Assembly (NCBI RefSeq): GCF_004379255.2
Contig: NC_056052.1
Span: forward strand, 16,400,589 to 16,464,588
Direction: 5' to 3'
DNA from: Salvia splendens
Taxonomy: Eukaryota; Streptophyta; Magnoliopsida; Lamiales; Lamiaceae
DNA length: 64,000 bases
Shown in pieces: positions 45,601-58,184 of this stretch (position 1 is its first letter; each line of letters starts with the position of its first letter). Below the pieces are notes generated by a model. It was not told where the DNA came from and ran no database searches. It saw only the letters and a list, made by a program, of their open reading frames with translations. The position numbers and the translations under genes are program-made.

Positions 45601-47869
45601 ACTTGTTTCATCTATATTACCTGTCCATCGGTTAGAGAAGCATAAAGAACTGAACCATTTTCTCTAAATTCAGCAGGCATGCTAGAAAGAATAGCTTCCT
45701 TTTCATCTACAGCAATCTGAAAATGAAAAGAACAAAGTTAACGGTAAGAACCATTGCCACCAGCATTAAAAGATAAGTCACTAGAAGAATTAACTAAATA
45801 GCAATGTGCACCAAATAGCTGATGGAATGAGTAGCAATGTACACCAAATAAATAAAGGAATGAGAAACACACATATATAGATAGATATAACTTCTTGCAA
45901 AGAATCATTTTAACCCAATTCAGTTTCAGACAGGAGTTTTAATTAGAAACAAGAGATCAAAGAAGTAGAAATTTATAAGTTATTACAAATGAAAGGAGAA
46001 TAATTTTCTAAGTTAACAAGAGATGAAAGAAGGAGGGTCCTTAAAGCTTCTAAGCTTTCCCCCTTCCTATGATTATGTGCAGAATGATGAATACTGAATA
46101 GATCTGAAAGAACCACTGAATGTGGAAGTTACAACTATGGAGCAGTATTATGCAGATAATTTTTTTTTAAAAAAGTAATCCAACAGTCCCACATAACAAA
46201 GGGATCAACTGAATTAAGCCTACTAGCACCGCCAAAGTGGCAGGTGAGGAAGAGAAACAAACCAACAGTCCTATACAACAATGAGGCTCCACTAAATTAG
46301 TATTATCACATCTCTTATAAATCATTATCTCTCCTTTTGTAATCTAGAGAATGCATTTGTATGACTGCCAAATACAACCTGCACCCACAGACAAGGAAAA
46401 CCAATATCCAACATACCAAGGAAATTCTCTACCCATCTGGAAGCAGATTGTAACTAAAGGAAGGTCGAACAATAAACTTAGCCCATAAAAGACACTAAAT
46501 TTCTTGTGCAGTGCACCTGTGATCTTAGAAGACAAATGACAAGTATTACCTTTAGAGCTTTCTTGACGTTTCCCTCCATTGTTCCAAATGGCTTCCTTTG
46601 TGGAATCCTTAGCAAGTATGATATATCCTCCAGAGAATCCTAAGAGAGATGGAAATATTATGATATTTTGGCTATTGAATTCATCTTAACCTTTGAATAT
46701 AAATATATCAAAATAAAAAGTCACTGTACTTTTCAAACCTGTATAGCTTTCATATCTTTGTTAGCAGGAATAGCTCTTCTCAAAGCCAGTTCTCCAGTCC
46801 GAGGAATTTTTGTCTCCGGGGAATAGAGTACCGCTTGAGCTGGAGGAATGAGCCAATAATCAAGTAATATCGAGGGTATTGGTGATGTCAGTTGGAGAAA
46901 GAGGACGATGACAGCAAAAGATTTCTCAAAAGGCTTCCTTCCTAGTTGAATCCGTGTCTTTAGGTCGGGGAAGTAATTTTGTCCATTCACTGACTCCTGC
47001 ATGAAAAACAATTCATGTAAGGAGCTGGTGTTAACATTGGACACGAATCAAACAGTACATTTGTTTACAACAAGAAAAAATGAGATCCCAAAATCATGCA
47101 AAGAATATTTTTTTGAACAAATCAGATCATGCAAACAAGGAAAAATCCAAATAAAATCACTGAGGACTGATCAAATTCCCAGCATTCGGCAATAACTCAT
47201 ACTCCCTCTATCCACAGAAAATAGTCTCATTTTGTCAGTTTGGAATGTCCGCCAATAATAGTCCCATTTCTAAAAATGGAAATTCTCTATCATATTTTAT
47301 CCACTTTTTCTCAAATCTCATACTTTACTTACTTTATCTCCATATCTCTCTTTACCTTATGTACTTTTTTACCTTCTCTCCTATTTTACCAATTTCTCAT
47401 TAAAACACATAGAGACGATCTGGATTGGAATAAAGCACCATGAACCAAACAAATGACATTCGAGTAAAAACTCAGGCATAGAGGCGATCATGTGAACGAA
47501 TCCACACTGAAATTCAATAATTCAACCAGAATTGTTCTATAATTAAAGAAATAGCGATGAATTTAGAGATTGAACTCTCACTGATGACATAGTCAGATGC
47601 AATTTTATAGGCATTACAATTACCTACGAAGAGTCGCCGTTTAGCTCTCCTATAATCAAGGGTACAATGTGGAGAACAAAGAAGCAATGTTAATGGAACA
47701 TGTTGTTGCAGAGGGAAGAATGCGGACTAACCGTGGGGCCATAAGCCTTAATCGCGAGAATGCGATTGAATTTGCGGTGTGGATTGGTGGGGAGAGAGAA
47801 GCGAGTAGAGAGTTGAGGAAAGGGAAGGGATGAAGAGAAGAAGATGGAAGCTGATAAAGGAAGAGCCAT
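42650..47869 (-). CDS. CYP37: Peptidyl-prolyl cis-trans isomerase-like CYP37, thylakoid lumen
   Basis: Twelve exons on the minus strand: 47869-47732, 46996-46739, 46639-46550, 45716-45621, 44879-44772, 44582-44533, 44336-44237, 43991-43938, 43370-43212, 43123-43001, 42920-42871 and 42761-42650. All introns are GT-AG and the frame stays open for 445 residues, close to the roughly 466 of Arabidopsis CYP37 (length from memory). Residues 1-50 are a Ser/Phe/Arg-rich plastid transit peptide. A lumen-targeting segment ends in PPAQA at about residue 101. An N-terminal helical region (KDMKAIQDSLEDISYLL) precedes the cyclophilin-like domain (VDGYSAPLTAGNFAKLVVEG, EIMPSGQFEPLY, QFFFYLYDKRN, GLSFDEGQFSVFGY). 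CYP37 and CYP38 act in the thylakoid lumen in assembly or protection of photosynthetic complexes, and this group has lost most isomerase active-site residues. The gene looks intact. Confidence 0.96.
47202..47410. mobile_element. Partial Stowaway-like MITE in CYP37 intron 1
   Basis: The left end ctccctctatccacagaaaa and the interior ctttatctccatatctc resemble local MITEs. The expected right end ctatgggag-type is absent, so it is truncated. Confidence 0.5.
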
Positions 47870-47876
47870 GATGTGG

Positions 47877-47888
47877 TTTTGGCGCGCC
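47877..47888 (+). promoter_or_regulatory. E2F-like site in the CYP37 leader
   Basis: TTTTGGCGCGCC matches the plant E2F/DP consensus TTTSGCGC and lies 7 bp upstream of the CYP37 ATG. Whether it is used is unknown. Confidence 0.35.
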
Positions 47889-47939
47889 TCATCCAAAGCC
47901 TAATCTGGAATCCTCTCATCTTCTTTATATCATTCACTT

Positions 47940-49156
47940 CACACTCACCATTTACATTTACCTTTCCTTTTTTTAACATTCATGTTAACTCCAGTTCCAG
48001 TGTTCACTTTCTTTTTGTAAATAAAAGTATATATTGATCATCCGTACGGTAATTGACACGATTATACTAAAATGACAATCAAAATTAAAATGACATCTTA
48101 TCATCAATGAGGACCCTTGAATTTAGGAGCAGATTCAACTTTAGTCTGCCACATGGCAGACTTGCTTGCATATGAATCGCGGATTGCTTGATTATCTTTG
48201 ATTTCGTATCACAGATTGCTTGGAACAATATGTCGAGTTGCTTATCTATGTATCGCAGATTACTTGCTTATGTATCTCACATTGCTTGCCTAGGTTGCTT
48301 ATCTCACCATAATGCTCTGATTTCATATAACAGATTGTTTGGAACCATATGGCGAGTTGATTGCTTGCATATTGTTTATTTATGTATAGTAGATAGCTTG
48401 TTAAGGTTGTCAAGTTATCATTTTAATTATGGTGTCACCATAGTGCACCCGATTATAACATCTACCACCACAATATACCTCTCCATTTTCTCGAACACTT
48501 GCGTTACCATTCACTTTATTTTTTGGTACTAATTTTTCTCAATTTTATAACCTTTTATCATAAAATATTAATTTATTAAACAACTAAAAATATAAAATTA
48601 TATGAATTTAATATTAAAACAATAAATATATATGTATGATTGTATTAAAATGACAACCATATTTAAACGACAACATACCACCAACTACAAAGAAGGAACG
48701 AAATGAATACTTAGTAGTTTAATAATGAAACAAAATCAATATTAAGCTATATTAGTCTATAAAATCATAAACTTTGGTCAAGTTCTAGTACTATTAGTTT
48801 TCACAAAATTTGCATTCCGTTGGTTTATCCAAAACCTATCCAACTAAGATATTTTCAATAAAAACTTATTCCACATGGGCAACGGTGATACTGTTATGAT
48901 ATTTTAGACCACTTTTAAATTCGTAATAAGTAGGATAAAAAGACATATTGAAATACAGAGACATAATGATTGACATGCCTTCGGAAATAACAAACAGAAC
49001 ACAAAGTTCGTAAATACTTCATTTTTTACCGATTTTAAAGTTAGTGGGAAATATCAAAACATGGCCAAAGTTTGTAAATATAGGGACCAATATATAACTA
49101 ATATACAAATTATAGTATTTAAAATATCAAAATCACGAGCATATTAAAAATTTAAA

Positions 49157-49222
<66 letters not shown>

Positions 49223-49336
49223 GATTTAAATCTTGATAAACTTGTAAACAACATTAACTACAAAATCACCAATGTCATCATGTCATCAACATTACCATCA
49301 CACACTAAAATCATTAATCTTTCACAAATTGTGACC
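47940..49336. other. Intergenic spacer with simple repeats
   Basis: No gene seen. 48170-48410 has degenerate tandem copies of a cagattgcttg-containing unit. 49158-49220 is an uninterrupted AAT/ATA trinucleotide run of about 60 bases. Confidence 0.65.
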
Positions 49337-49344
49337 CTTAGAAC

Positions 49345-49563
49345 TAGGGGTGGGTCGGTACGATATACCGTACCGATCGTGCCATACCGCATACCGTACC
49401 GAAAATTACGGTATGTCAAAATTCCATACCGATACCGTACCGAATTTCCGGTATACCAGAATTCCGATATACCGGAAATTCGGTATGATAATTTTTTATA
49501 CTGTTACCATACCGTAATAACGGTATACCGTAAAAAACCTATTGTACCCAAAATATTTATAAA

Positions 49564-49599
<36 letters not shown>

Positions 49600-50012
49600 G
49601 TAATATACATTTTTTAAAATTTAATATAATATATATCCAAAATGTTACATTTAATTTTTTTTAAATTTTAGAGAATTCTATTTTTAATTTTTTTTTTAAA
49701 TATAATATATATATATAAATGTAATATATATATTATAACATATTTAATATTAATATTAATATATATATAATAATAATAATCTATCGGTATACCGGTATAC
49801 CGCGGTATACCGAATTTTCGATATATACCGAAGATTCGGTATACCGTGCTTTCGGTATACCGCGGTATAGAAAAATTGATACCGTTACCGTACCGAAACA
49901 CTGCGGTACAGTATCATACCGTACCGAAAACTGCGGTATACCGAAAAATCGGTATTTTTGGTATTTTTCCGGTACGGTAAGTCCGGTCTTTCGGTATAAT
50001 TTCCCACCCCTA
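49345..50012. mobile_element. hAT-type MITE with GGTATACC subterminal arrays
   Basis: The 668-bp element has ends taggggtggg and cccaccccta, with an 8-bp duplication cttagaac / cttagagc (one difference) at 49337-49344 and 50013-50020. Both ends are dense arrays of ggtatacc/accgtacc units in both orientations. The middle is TA-rich. A related copy is at 55185-55766. Confidence 0.85.
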
Positions 50013-50016
50013 CTTA

Positions 50017-52014
50017 GAGCACCAACAACCGTGCTCTTGCCAGCGAGCACGGTTGTGGGCTCGACCCCACTTTTCTACCTGCTCTTAGGCAAGAGCACAA
50101 CACCCACAGCTGTGCTCTTTCTCAAGTACGAGCACAATTCAATTTAAATTAAAATATTTTCATAATATTAAAATTCATTAAAAAAACTGAAATAATATTA
50201 CAAATTACAAATAAATAAAAAAGACATAATTAAAATCCTAAAAATTAAAAATTACATAATTAAAATCCTAAAAATTAAAAATTACATAATTAAATTCGTA
50301 AAATTAAAAAAACCACTACGTGTTGCCGAATTTCGCCCACATGTGTTTGATTAGATCTTCTTGTAGCTCAACGTAGGTTCGGGTATCGCAAATTGTGTGC
50401 ATTGTTTCGATCCTCTCACCCACCGTCTTATGCACACCTCGGCGTGGGGGAGACCTCACGCTTGAGCTTCCGGCTTCATCCTTGTCGTAGAAGCTAGCCG
50501 CCCTCGGTCCTTCATCGGCTATAATCATGTTGTGTAAGATAATACATGTGTACATGATGTCAGCGATATTGTTCAAGTACAACAGCCGAGCCGGGGCCTT
50601 CACAATGTTGAATCGGGCTTGAAGGACCCCAAAGGCTCTTTCGACGTCTTTCCGCACGGACTCTTGACGCTGAGCAAAAAGAACCCGTCTCGGGTCTTGC
50701 GGGTTGCTGAGCATCTTCACGAAAGTCGACCACATTGGGTAGATACCATCGGCGAGATAGTAACCCATGTGGTATGTATTTCCGTTGACGGTGAACTCGA
50801 TCGTCGTTGCTACACCATTCAACACATCATTGAAGAGGGGTAAAGAATAGAGCACATTCAAGTCGTTGTTGGATCCGACAACGCCGAAATATGCATGCCA
50901 AATCCATAGGCGGTAGTCGGCGACCGCTTCAAGGATAAGTGTTGGGTCGCCGCCTTTGTGGCCGCTTAAGTGTTGGCCCCTTCAAGCAGTCGGACAATTC
51001 TTCCACCTCCAATGCATGCAGTCAATGCTGCCAAGCATTCCGGGAAAGCCATGTTCTGATTTGTGAAGACGAAGCAACCGTTGGCAATCATCGGTGGTGG
51101 GTGCCTGAAGGAATTCATCACCGAAAGCTGCACGAACGCCCTCGCAAAAATTTTTAAGACAAAGGATTCCAGTGGAAATTCCGGTGGTGGGTGCCTGAAG
51201 GAATTCATCACCGAAGAGGTCGGCCATCTGCCCAGTAGCGAGTTATCGGATGGCACACGTACACTTCTACAACACCGAGATACTTTGCCGACCGGCTGCA
51301 TCTGGACCTGTTTGGAAGAATTCAACATGAGCGGACAATGTGTTGAAAAATACGCATAAACAAGCGCTTTGATATGTGAAAACGGCGCCTGAAGTAATAT
51401 GCCGGAAACTGCGGCGGGTCGGTAAAATAGTCGGCAACGAGCCTTTCGTGGGCTCCCTGCCAGTCACGATGGATGTAGCAGCGAGTTGACCTAGTTGGTT
51501 GAGGAGGAGGGGCGGGGGTATTCGCCGCGACATATGCTTCATAAGTGGCGCGATGTTGTTTGTAGTATTCTTGTTCTTCGCGCTAGGCTTCTGCAATGAG
51601 ATGGGTGAAATCCATTTGAGGTTTTGAGTGAGAGATGAAGGTGTAGATAAGTTGTATGAAAAATATGAATGAGAGATGATTTGATGTGAAAAATGGATGA
51701 TGAATGTGTGTATTTATAGATGATTTTGGGGGAAAAAATAAAAAATAAAAAATAAAAAAATAAAGAAAAACGAGCAAAAAAATGGGCATTTTTTTGGGAT
51801 TGGGAATTTTTTTTTTCAATTTAAAAAAAAAAAAGATTTTCCAACGGATATGCCGTTGGCCAATCACACGCTGCCACGTCGCCTGCTCGCTGGCACAAAC
51901 GTGCTCGATGCATTGAGCAGGGCCTGCCAGTGGCGCGAGCGCAGCGGTGGACGACGTCTTCCGTGCCGCTGGCACGGACGGACGGACGTCGTCCGTCCAC
52001 CGTTGCAGATGCTC
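50017..52014 (-). mobile_element. PIF/Harbinger transposon
   Basis: Ends gagcaccaacaaccgtgctc and gtccaccgttgcagatgctc are imperfect inverted repeats. The flanks read TTA left and GTA right, one change from a perfect 3-bp duplication. It carries a transposase pseudogene on the minus strand. Confidence 0.82.
50316..51615 (-). pseudogene. Broken PIF/Harbinger transposase
   Basis: The start is the ATG at 51615 (MDFTHLIAEA), followed at once by TAG and then by open sequence with RRRFHISKRLFMRIF. A frameshift follows near 51320. From 51227 the frame is open through SIDCMHWRWKN (first catalytic Asp), has one TGA where Trp is expected, then runs on through SNNDLNVL (second Asp) and ERAFGVLQARF (catalytic Glu region) to the end at 50316. 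A 33-bp motif (ggtgggtgcctgaaggaatt core) occurs twice, about 92 bp apart (51091 and 51183), duplicating FGDEFLQAPTT. The C-terminal half is well preserved. Confidence 0.9.
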
Positions 52015-52089
52015 GTAGGCCTTGACACAGACATAATGCTCCATTTAGGATTAAGTTGTGAGATTCAATCTCATGAACCAAACATAATA

Positions 52090-52518
52090 CTCCCTTCTTC
52101 ATCTCTTTGTAGCTGAGTAGTATTCTTTTTTGGATTGTCCCACTGCAACTAAGCCATTTCTTTTTTGGCAAAAAATAATACTCCCTCTGTCCCGGGCTAC
52201 TCGCTCATTTCCTTTTCGGCACGGAGATTAAGGAATGAGTGTATAGGAAAGTAAAAAATGACGGCTGTAGGTGAAAATTTTTACTAAAAATGGAAAGAGT
52301 GCAAGTAACTTGGGACGCCCAAAAAGGAAATAAGTGCGAGTAGCTTGGGACGGAGGGAGTACATTTTTTTCTCTCGTACTCTACTCCTACTTACTTTATT
52401 CTCTGTTCATCCCTCTATCTTTTTTCCTTTCTGCTTTATTCTACCTTTTACGACTCACTTAAAACAATTAAATTATGTGCCGAAAAGAAACGTCTCTACT
52501 ACAGCGGGACGTAGGAAG
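52090..52518. mobile_element. Stowaway-like MITE, outer
   Basis: The left part gtcccactgcaactaag and right part ctactacagcgggacgtagg are the halves of one MITE, split at 52181-52358. Confidence 0.68.
52181..52358. mobile_element. Stowaway-like MITE, inner
   Basis: ctccctctgtcccgggctac and gtagcttgggacggagggag are near-perfect inverted ends with TA flanks; the inner arms also pair (gaaatgagc/gaaataagtgc region). This is the best-preserved copy here. Confidence 0.9.
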
Positions 52519-52769
52519 TACATATTTAATCATGAAATATAATTGTTCAAACTGAACATGCCCTTCATAAATAGATGGAACATTTTTTTAGCCGCTGACC
52601 TATGGATTGGTATCAATTTTGGTACATAATGATTAAAAATATCATCTGAGGTCTTAATATCGTTTGAATTACTTTTTTATTTTTTGAAATATATTTTGGT
52701 TGAAAATACCCTTCACCCCATGACCCATAAAGGACATTTCAGTTAATTTAGTAAAAGAGAGAGACTGCC

Positions 52770-54229
52770 TGAAAGACTCGCTCTTGAGTATCTTCTGTCA
52801 TTTTGGATTGCTCAAGTTAAATCGTCAAACTGATCCAGCTGGCCAGGTGTATGTCTTCTACCTGCAAAATGCCGGTGAGTGGATCCAATGGAAATTCAGA
52901 CTGGTCAACTTGACTTAGGTCCGATTTGAGTGAGAGCTCAAAAGCGTTTTCAAAACCTTAACCCACAATACTATTAACTAGTATGAGGAAGTAAGGATCG
53001 ATCCCACAGAGATTATGTGTTTTACGTTTGTTGTGGACACGAATGGGAATGGTTGCGGCCACGCTTTACAGGGGTGGGTTAAGTTAAACTACTTGACTTC
53101 AGAGACTAAACTACTAAACTGATCCACTTGCTAAAGTTTAACTAAAATCTACTTGATCAACTCATACTAAAACTTTCCCGAAATGGACAAACATAATAAA
53201 ATGGGTGACTGTCAGTCTCCTGCAAAACGTACGATAAAGTAAAACTTTTCTAACAACTTCATCTTCTTCACAGAATCAACATGAAAAACTAAGCATAATA
53301 AGATCTGAACATTTAAGAACAACTAAACTTATCATAACAACTTGTGAGCTTAAATCTACTCATAAAAACTAAACTACACCTACGTAAACGACAAACTAAA
53401 CCATAATCATGCAGAAATAACAACTCATCTATCAGATCTAAACATCTTAAAACTCTTCATCCATATTTTCTTCTTAACTAGACAAAACAAAAGCAATTGA
53501 GCTAAGCTATGCATCATAAATCAGAAATCAAAAGTAGATCAAAGAATTTATGCATGGTAAACAAAATATTTGAACGTGAACCAACATCATAACATCGAAT
53601 CTACTAGATTAAGAACATCTAGAGGTTGCAACAAAAGCACAAACTGAAAATAGACAAAAACAACGATAGAAATTGTTTCATCGATCATTCTCGAAGCGGA
53701 AATACAGAACCAAAAGCTTAGAGTGATAAAAAACCAACACCAAACCCACTACTAAACTAAGCTAAACAGGAACCAAATGTGTGTGCAACGGAAATCAGGA
53801 GTTTGGAGTGTTAGGAGCCCCCATTCCAGCCCTAAAAGAGAGCTAAAATCTACTGAGTGTCAAGAACTGGAAGCTAAAAGTGCTCCTCCTTCCTCCTTCT
53901 CTATTTCCATTTATAGGAAGGCGTGAGGTCTTGATCCCTAGGGCAACTGTTCTTCGAAAAGTCCTTCTTTCCCTTTTCTCTTGGGGATCTCTCTTGTGTG
54001 ACGCTTAATCTTTTAATTGGGTGCTCCTACTACATGTCATTTGATCTGACTTGAACCGTTTGCACAACGAGTTGACTCCTTTTCCTTGATCCATTCGTCC
54101 GCCCAATTGATCCACTTGTTTTTTTGAATATGGCGGACTTTCACACACACCTGGCTCAAAATTAGACGTTAGATCACAGATTTGAGTGTAGTTTTACCTC
54201 AGAACACATGCATGAAACGAGCCTCATCA
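52770..54229 (-). repeat. Athila-type LTR, copy B
   Basis: In plus orientation it begins TGAAAGACTC and ends CCTCATCA (1460 bp). It aligns with 22777-24306 and 58185-59671 in ends, length and spacing of A-rich blocks, but with clear divergence. The complement holds a TATA-like tttataggaag segment near 53908. Confidence 0.82.
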
Positions 54230-54922
54230 AACTGCTCACACTTAACCCATACTTGTCCACAAGTATGAAAGAAAAGACGAAAGAAAAGAGGCAAGTTTCA
54301 AGCATGGTTCTTATTAAAAAACATTATAAAACAAAAGCAAATATGTAAAAGACCTATAAAGGATATGTAAACTAAACACATTGTCATTTAGAAAGAAAAG
54401 ACAGAACTGGTTTATGTTGATTGGCAATCGTCCCCACAAGCTTAAGGTCAAATCCAATCGTCTACACGTCTCAGATTCCTTTCCCTCCCCTTTTCTACCT
54501 AATCATGCTTGTCCGTTTGTCAAGATAGCTTCTGTCCTTCCGACTGTTGGATTCACTCAGTCACTTAATCCTCACCAAAATTTTTAGGAATATTCTCTCA
54601 TTCATTTTTGCCATACCATTGACGCTCGAGTTCTGTTGGCAGAAGCTAGCTCCTTAAGGTCTTTATTTAGGTTGTAATGGGGCCAGGGGTTATGATGTAA
54701 ATAAGTGAGGATCCTATGGTTCTAAGTTCATAGTTTATATAGAAGTATGAAGGACATGTGGACTTAGGGACAAAACTAGAACAACCTCCCTTTGTACGAT
54801 TTAGAACTTCCCCAATCCTGAAAACACCTTTGGCCATTTTGGCCTTATTTATCTAACTCTTTTAGAACTTCCCCAGTCAGGTTACATTATTTCCTGCCCC
54901 ATACTTCCTATATATATATATA

Positions 54923-55166
54923 TACAAGGTTGCTATAGTGTGCTAACTAATTTAAAGTAATAACTAATAACTTTCAATTCTGTGTATTAAAATTATCAAC
55001 ACAAAGACATAATTATATCAATATAACATGTAAATTTAAATATCAACACAAAGACATAAGTTTATCAACAAAAGAAGATTGATAAATTTATGTCTCTGTG
55101 TTGATATTTTTAACATACAAAATTGATATTATTTATTAGTTATTAATGTAACTTAGTTAGTATTTG
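54923..55166. mobile_element. Foldback MITE
   Basis: The arms (tatcaacacaaagacataa and ttatgtctctgtgttgata) pair over a short loop, and the termini (gtgctaactaattta and taacttagttagtattt) also pair. It lies in the 3' region of copy B. Confidence 0.72.
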
Positions 55167-55184
55167 ATCACACACCTATATATA

Positions 55185-55766
55185 TATTGTGTGTGGTTCG
55201 GTACGGTATACCGTACTATGGGTGTCATACCGTATACTGTACCGAAAGTTACGGTATGACAAAACACCATACCGATACCGTACCGAATTTTTTGGTATAT
55301 CGGAAATTCGGTAAGGTAGTTTTTGATACCGTTATCATACCGAGTTTTCGATATACCGTACCTTATTTCAGTATACCATACTTTTACGGTATACCGAACT
55401 GCAGTACATCATACCGTTATACCTGTTATACCGGAAAAAAATCTATTATACCCAAAATATTCGAAAAAACAATTCTAGTATTCAACTACTTAAAAAAGTC
55501 CAAAACAATTAAACTTAATCACAATCAAATCTTGTTCATACAGTTATTCTTTATAAATTTTAGTATAAATATAACATAAATATATATGTCTATATATATA
55601 ATAATCAATCGGTATACCGATATACCGCGGTATAGGAAATCTAATACCGTTACCGTACATACCGTACCGTAAACTACGGTATACCAAAAAATCGATATCT
55701 TCAATATTTTTCCGGTACGGTAAGTCCGGTATTCCGGTATTTCGGTATAATTCTCCACCCCTAGGC
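55185..55766. mobile_element. hAT-type MITE, second copy
   Basis: The same ggtatacc/accgtacc arrays as 49345-50012 are found here, with right end ccacccctag. The left end is eroded (tgtgtggttcggtac). It truncates the env-position ORF of copy B. Confidence 0.78.
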
Positions 55767-56494
55767 CTACTTGCTTCCCTTTCCTCTTCCTTTCTATTGC
55801 TTCTTTCTTTGCAGTCAGCAGGACTGCAACATCCTCTCGTCGGCTTATGAGTTCCTCTTTACCCAGCCCCCTTTGTGCACGGGAGCTCCTCATAATCGTC
55901 CTCTCATCTAGGGATTCCCTGTCATCATCCGACCCTTCTTCTTCCACGTTCACCACTTCTAATGCCTTCCCCGTTGATTCTTCCCCAACTGACTTCAGAG
56001 TCCCTTCTTTCTTTTCTCCCCCCGGTTCCATTTTTTTCTTGGTTGTTTTCTTCCTCGTCGGACTGCACCCCTCTTCGATTTCCATTTTTCGTTCGAGATT
56101 ATCGGTAGATCTAGTGGTTTCTGACACAAGGGCATGAGTATCAGAGGTAGTCGGTGTGCTGAGGGGTTGTGCTGCTGGTTCCATCGGGATTAGCTCTTCG
56201 GTCGGAAATCTGATGGGAATAGGAGTTGGCTGTTCTTCTTCTTCCTTAAATTTCTCGAGAAAACCTCACACATCTTGCCGCTCGGGCTGAACTTCCCCAT
56301 TACGTCTTCAAGAATCTTCAAGTACGTACTGCCCACGGACGTCTCCGTTGGCTGAGATGTACCGGAGGTCGGTGATACCATTGACTGGGAAGTTGGCGGT
56401 GTCATGATTCCTGGGACTAGAGTCGACGAAATCAACCGTGCTCGTCGTTCTTTGGATGGCATCTGGGTATGGCCGGATGCGGATGATTTTTCCA
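55767..56494 (-). pseudogene. N-terminal part of the env-position ORF, copy B
   Basis: From ATG 56494 (MEKSSASGHTQMPSKERR) the frame runs to about 56255, shifts by one base, and continues from 56184 through a lysine- and glutamate-rich, low-complexity region (RKKTTKKKMEP, KKEAIERKRKGK) until the hAT MITE cuts it. Such charged N-terminal regions are common in the third ORF of Athila-type elements. Only position and composition support the assignment. Confidence 0.55.
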
Positions 56495-56744
56495 TGCGTG
56501 GTGGTGTAGGGTGACTTCGCCTGAAACTGAGAGATAAGAAGTTAGGAATTTTGGGGGTTGGAAAATGCTGAGGGTTTGTTGAAATGTGAAAAGGTGAGAG
56601 AGAGGAGAAAGTTTGATAAATAGAGGTAGAAGGGGAAGAGGGAATGGTTGTCATGATGTCAGCGACAGTTCGACTTCCGCGCCAGATTTTGAATTGCAAA
56701 CCTTTCCAGTTCCCCCCTTTTTTACCTCTTCCGGTTAAAAACAA

Positions 56745-58184
56745 AATTGCAGTAATTCTATCTCTCTTACATATTCAATCAAATCCTTATTTGAATATAA
56801 AGCACTAGAAATAAAAAAATATCTGGAGTATTGGCAGAGGATTTTCAAGATTCGAAAGAGTATTGCGTTGAAATTAAAATTCCCCTCCAGATACATCCAA
56901 AAATTCAAAAACATTTTGCCATTTTCTGAAATTAATTTGTTTGGGATTTTCTTAAATATAGAACAAGAAACAGATAAAAACTTTATTCCAGGTGCTAGGC
57001 AAACTCTTGGAATTCACTTAATAAAGTGCCCTGCTCACACACGTGTATTGAGCTGAGTAAGTAAATATTCAAGAATTGTCTAGTGACTATTTATTCACCT
57101 GATCAAGCTGAGTATGCGTAGTGAGATTTCTCCTGCTACACATACTGCCGATTTATTTACCATAATCCTTTTTAGGTGGAAATTTTAAGAAAAAAGTTAT
57201 AGAGCATGATACTCCCTTTAAACTTTGTAATTCCCCGGACGTGGTGGAACGATTGAGTTGCATGCTGATCCTTGTTTCTCTGAGTTTGACTTGTTGCGAT
57301 TTCCACCAAGACTTGAGAAGTAGTACTTTCTGCCCAATTGATCATCTCTGCACCTCTGTGCTTATAGGTTGGCAGCTTCCTTCCCTCTTCATAGTCATCC
57401 ATCCTTTGACTCCCATTGCCTCTTTGACAGTTGAATGGATCAATTGGTTGTGAATTCTTTCCCAACTTGATCAGCTCAGAAGTCGGCAAACCTATATGAG
57501 AATGATCATCGACTGGAGATCATGAATTAACTCTTCTTATTTCTATCCACTGATTTTTCTGAAGGTACATCACCAATGTGGCTGCCCGCTTTTTCTTGTT
57601 ATTCTTGTAAAGTCCACTGAATCTTCTTGTTTTCTTTAGGGCATAATCCAGGGTCAGGAGGTTTGCCCATCCTAAGCAGTTCAAGCCATAGCTTTAGTCG
57701 CACCCAGTGGGTTAATCTAGCAGCTTTTCCTTTTGGCCTTTCTTCTTTCAGCCTCTGTCCTTTTCCTTCGCAACACCGATCAGGCTTGTCGATTACTGGA
57801 GGTGGTTTCTCTGTCGGTGTACTGAAGGGGTTGGCAGCGGAAGCATGCGTTCTAACGGATCACATATACGGATCTATTTTGCAGATTATTTAGACAAATT
57901 CTACTCGCGTAATTATCACATGTATCATGCTCATAACTTGAATTTCAAACATGCTTTAGCACAAAAAATCCCTAAAACATGCTTGCTACGGAGTTAGCCA
58001 ATTTACCGATTTGATTCTCCAAAGAATCGTCGATTGCTCGCGCCTTCTCCACGATGATCTTCAATACTAGACCACGGATCTTCTGACTGGTGTCCCGAAC
58101 TGTATTCCGACATCAGGGTGGGCTGATCTTATCGAAACACTAGGACTCGAATAAAGAAGACAGAACTTTCTCACGGAGGAGGAG
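56745..58184. other. Unclassified repeat-like DNA
   Basis: No intact gene is present. 57600-57840 has short broken coding-like stretches in several frames. 57820-58184 (around ggcagcggaagcatgcg) resembles the start of a plant LTR, but no partner was found. Probably retrotransposon debris. Confidence 0.4.

Larger units (their letters stand above)
52770..56744 (-). mobile_element. Athila-type Ty3/gypsy remnant, copy B
   Basis: It has a 3' LTR at 52770-54229, an adjoining polypurine-type motif (actgctcacacttaaccc on plus), a 3' untranslated region that aligns with that of copy A, and part of an env-position ORF (55770-56494). A hairpin MITE (54923-55166) and a hAT MITE (55185-55766) were inserted, and the ORF's C-terminal half is missing. 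No pol domain is present. Confidence 0.75.

Noticed and set aside
48188..48532. Plus-strand ORF of 114 codons
   Set aside because: It lies over degenerate tandem repeats and has no recognisable domain or coding bias.
49158..49220. CRISPR-like or satellite array
   Set aside because: It is a simple AAT trinucleotide microsatellite without spacers.
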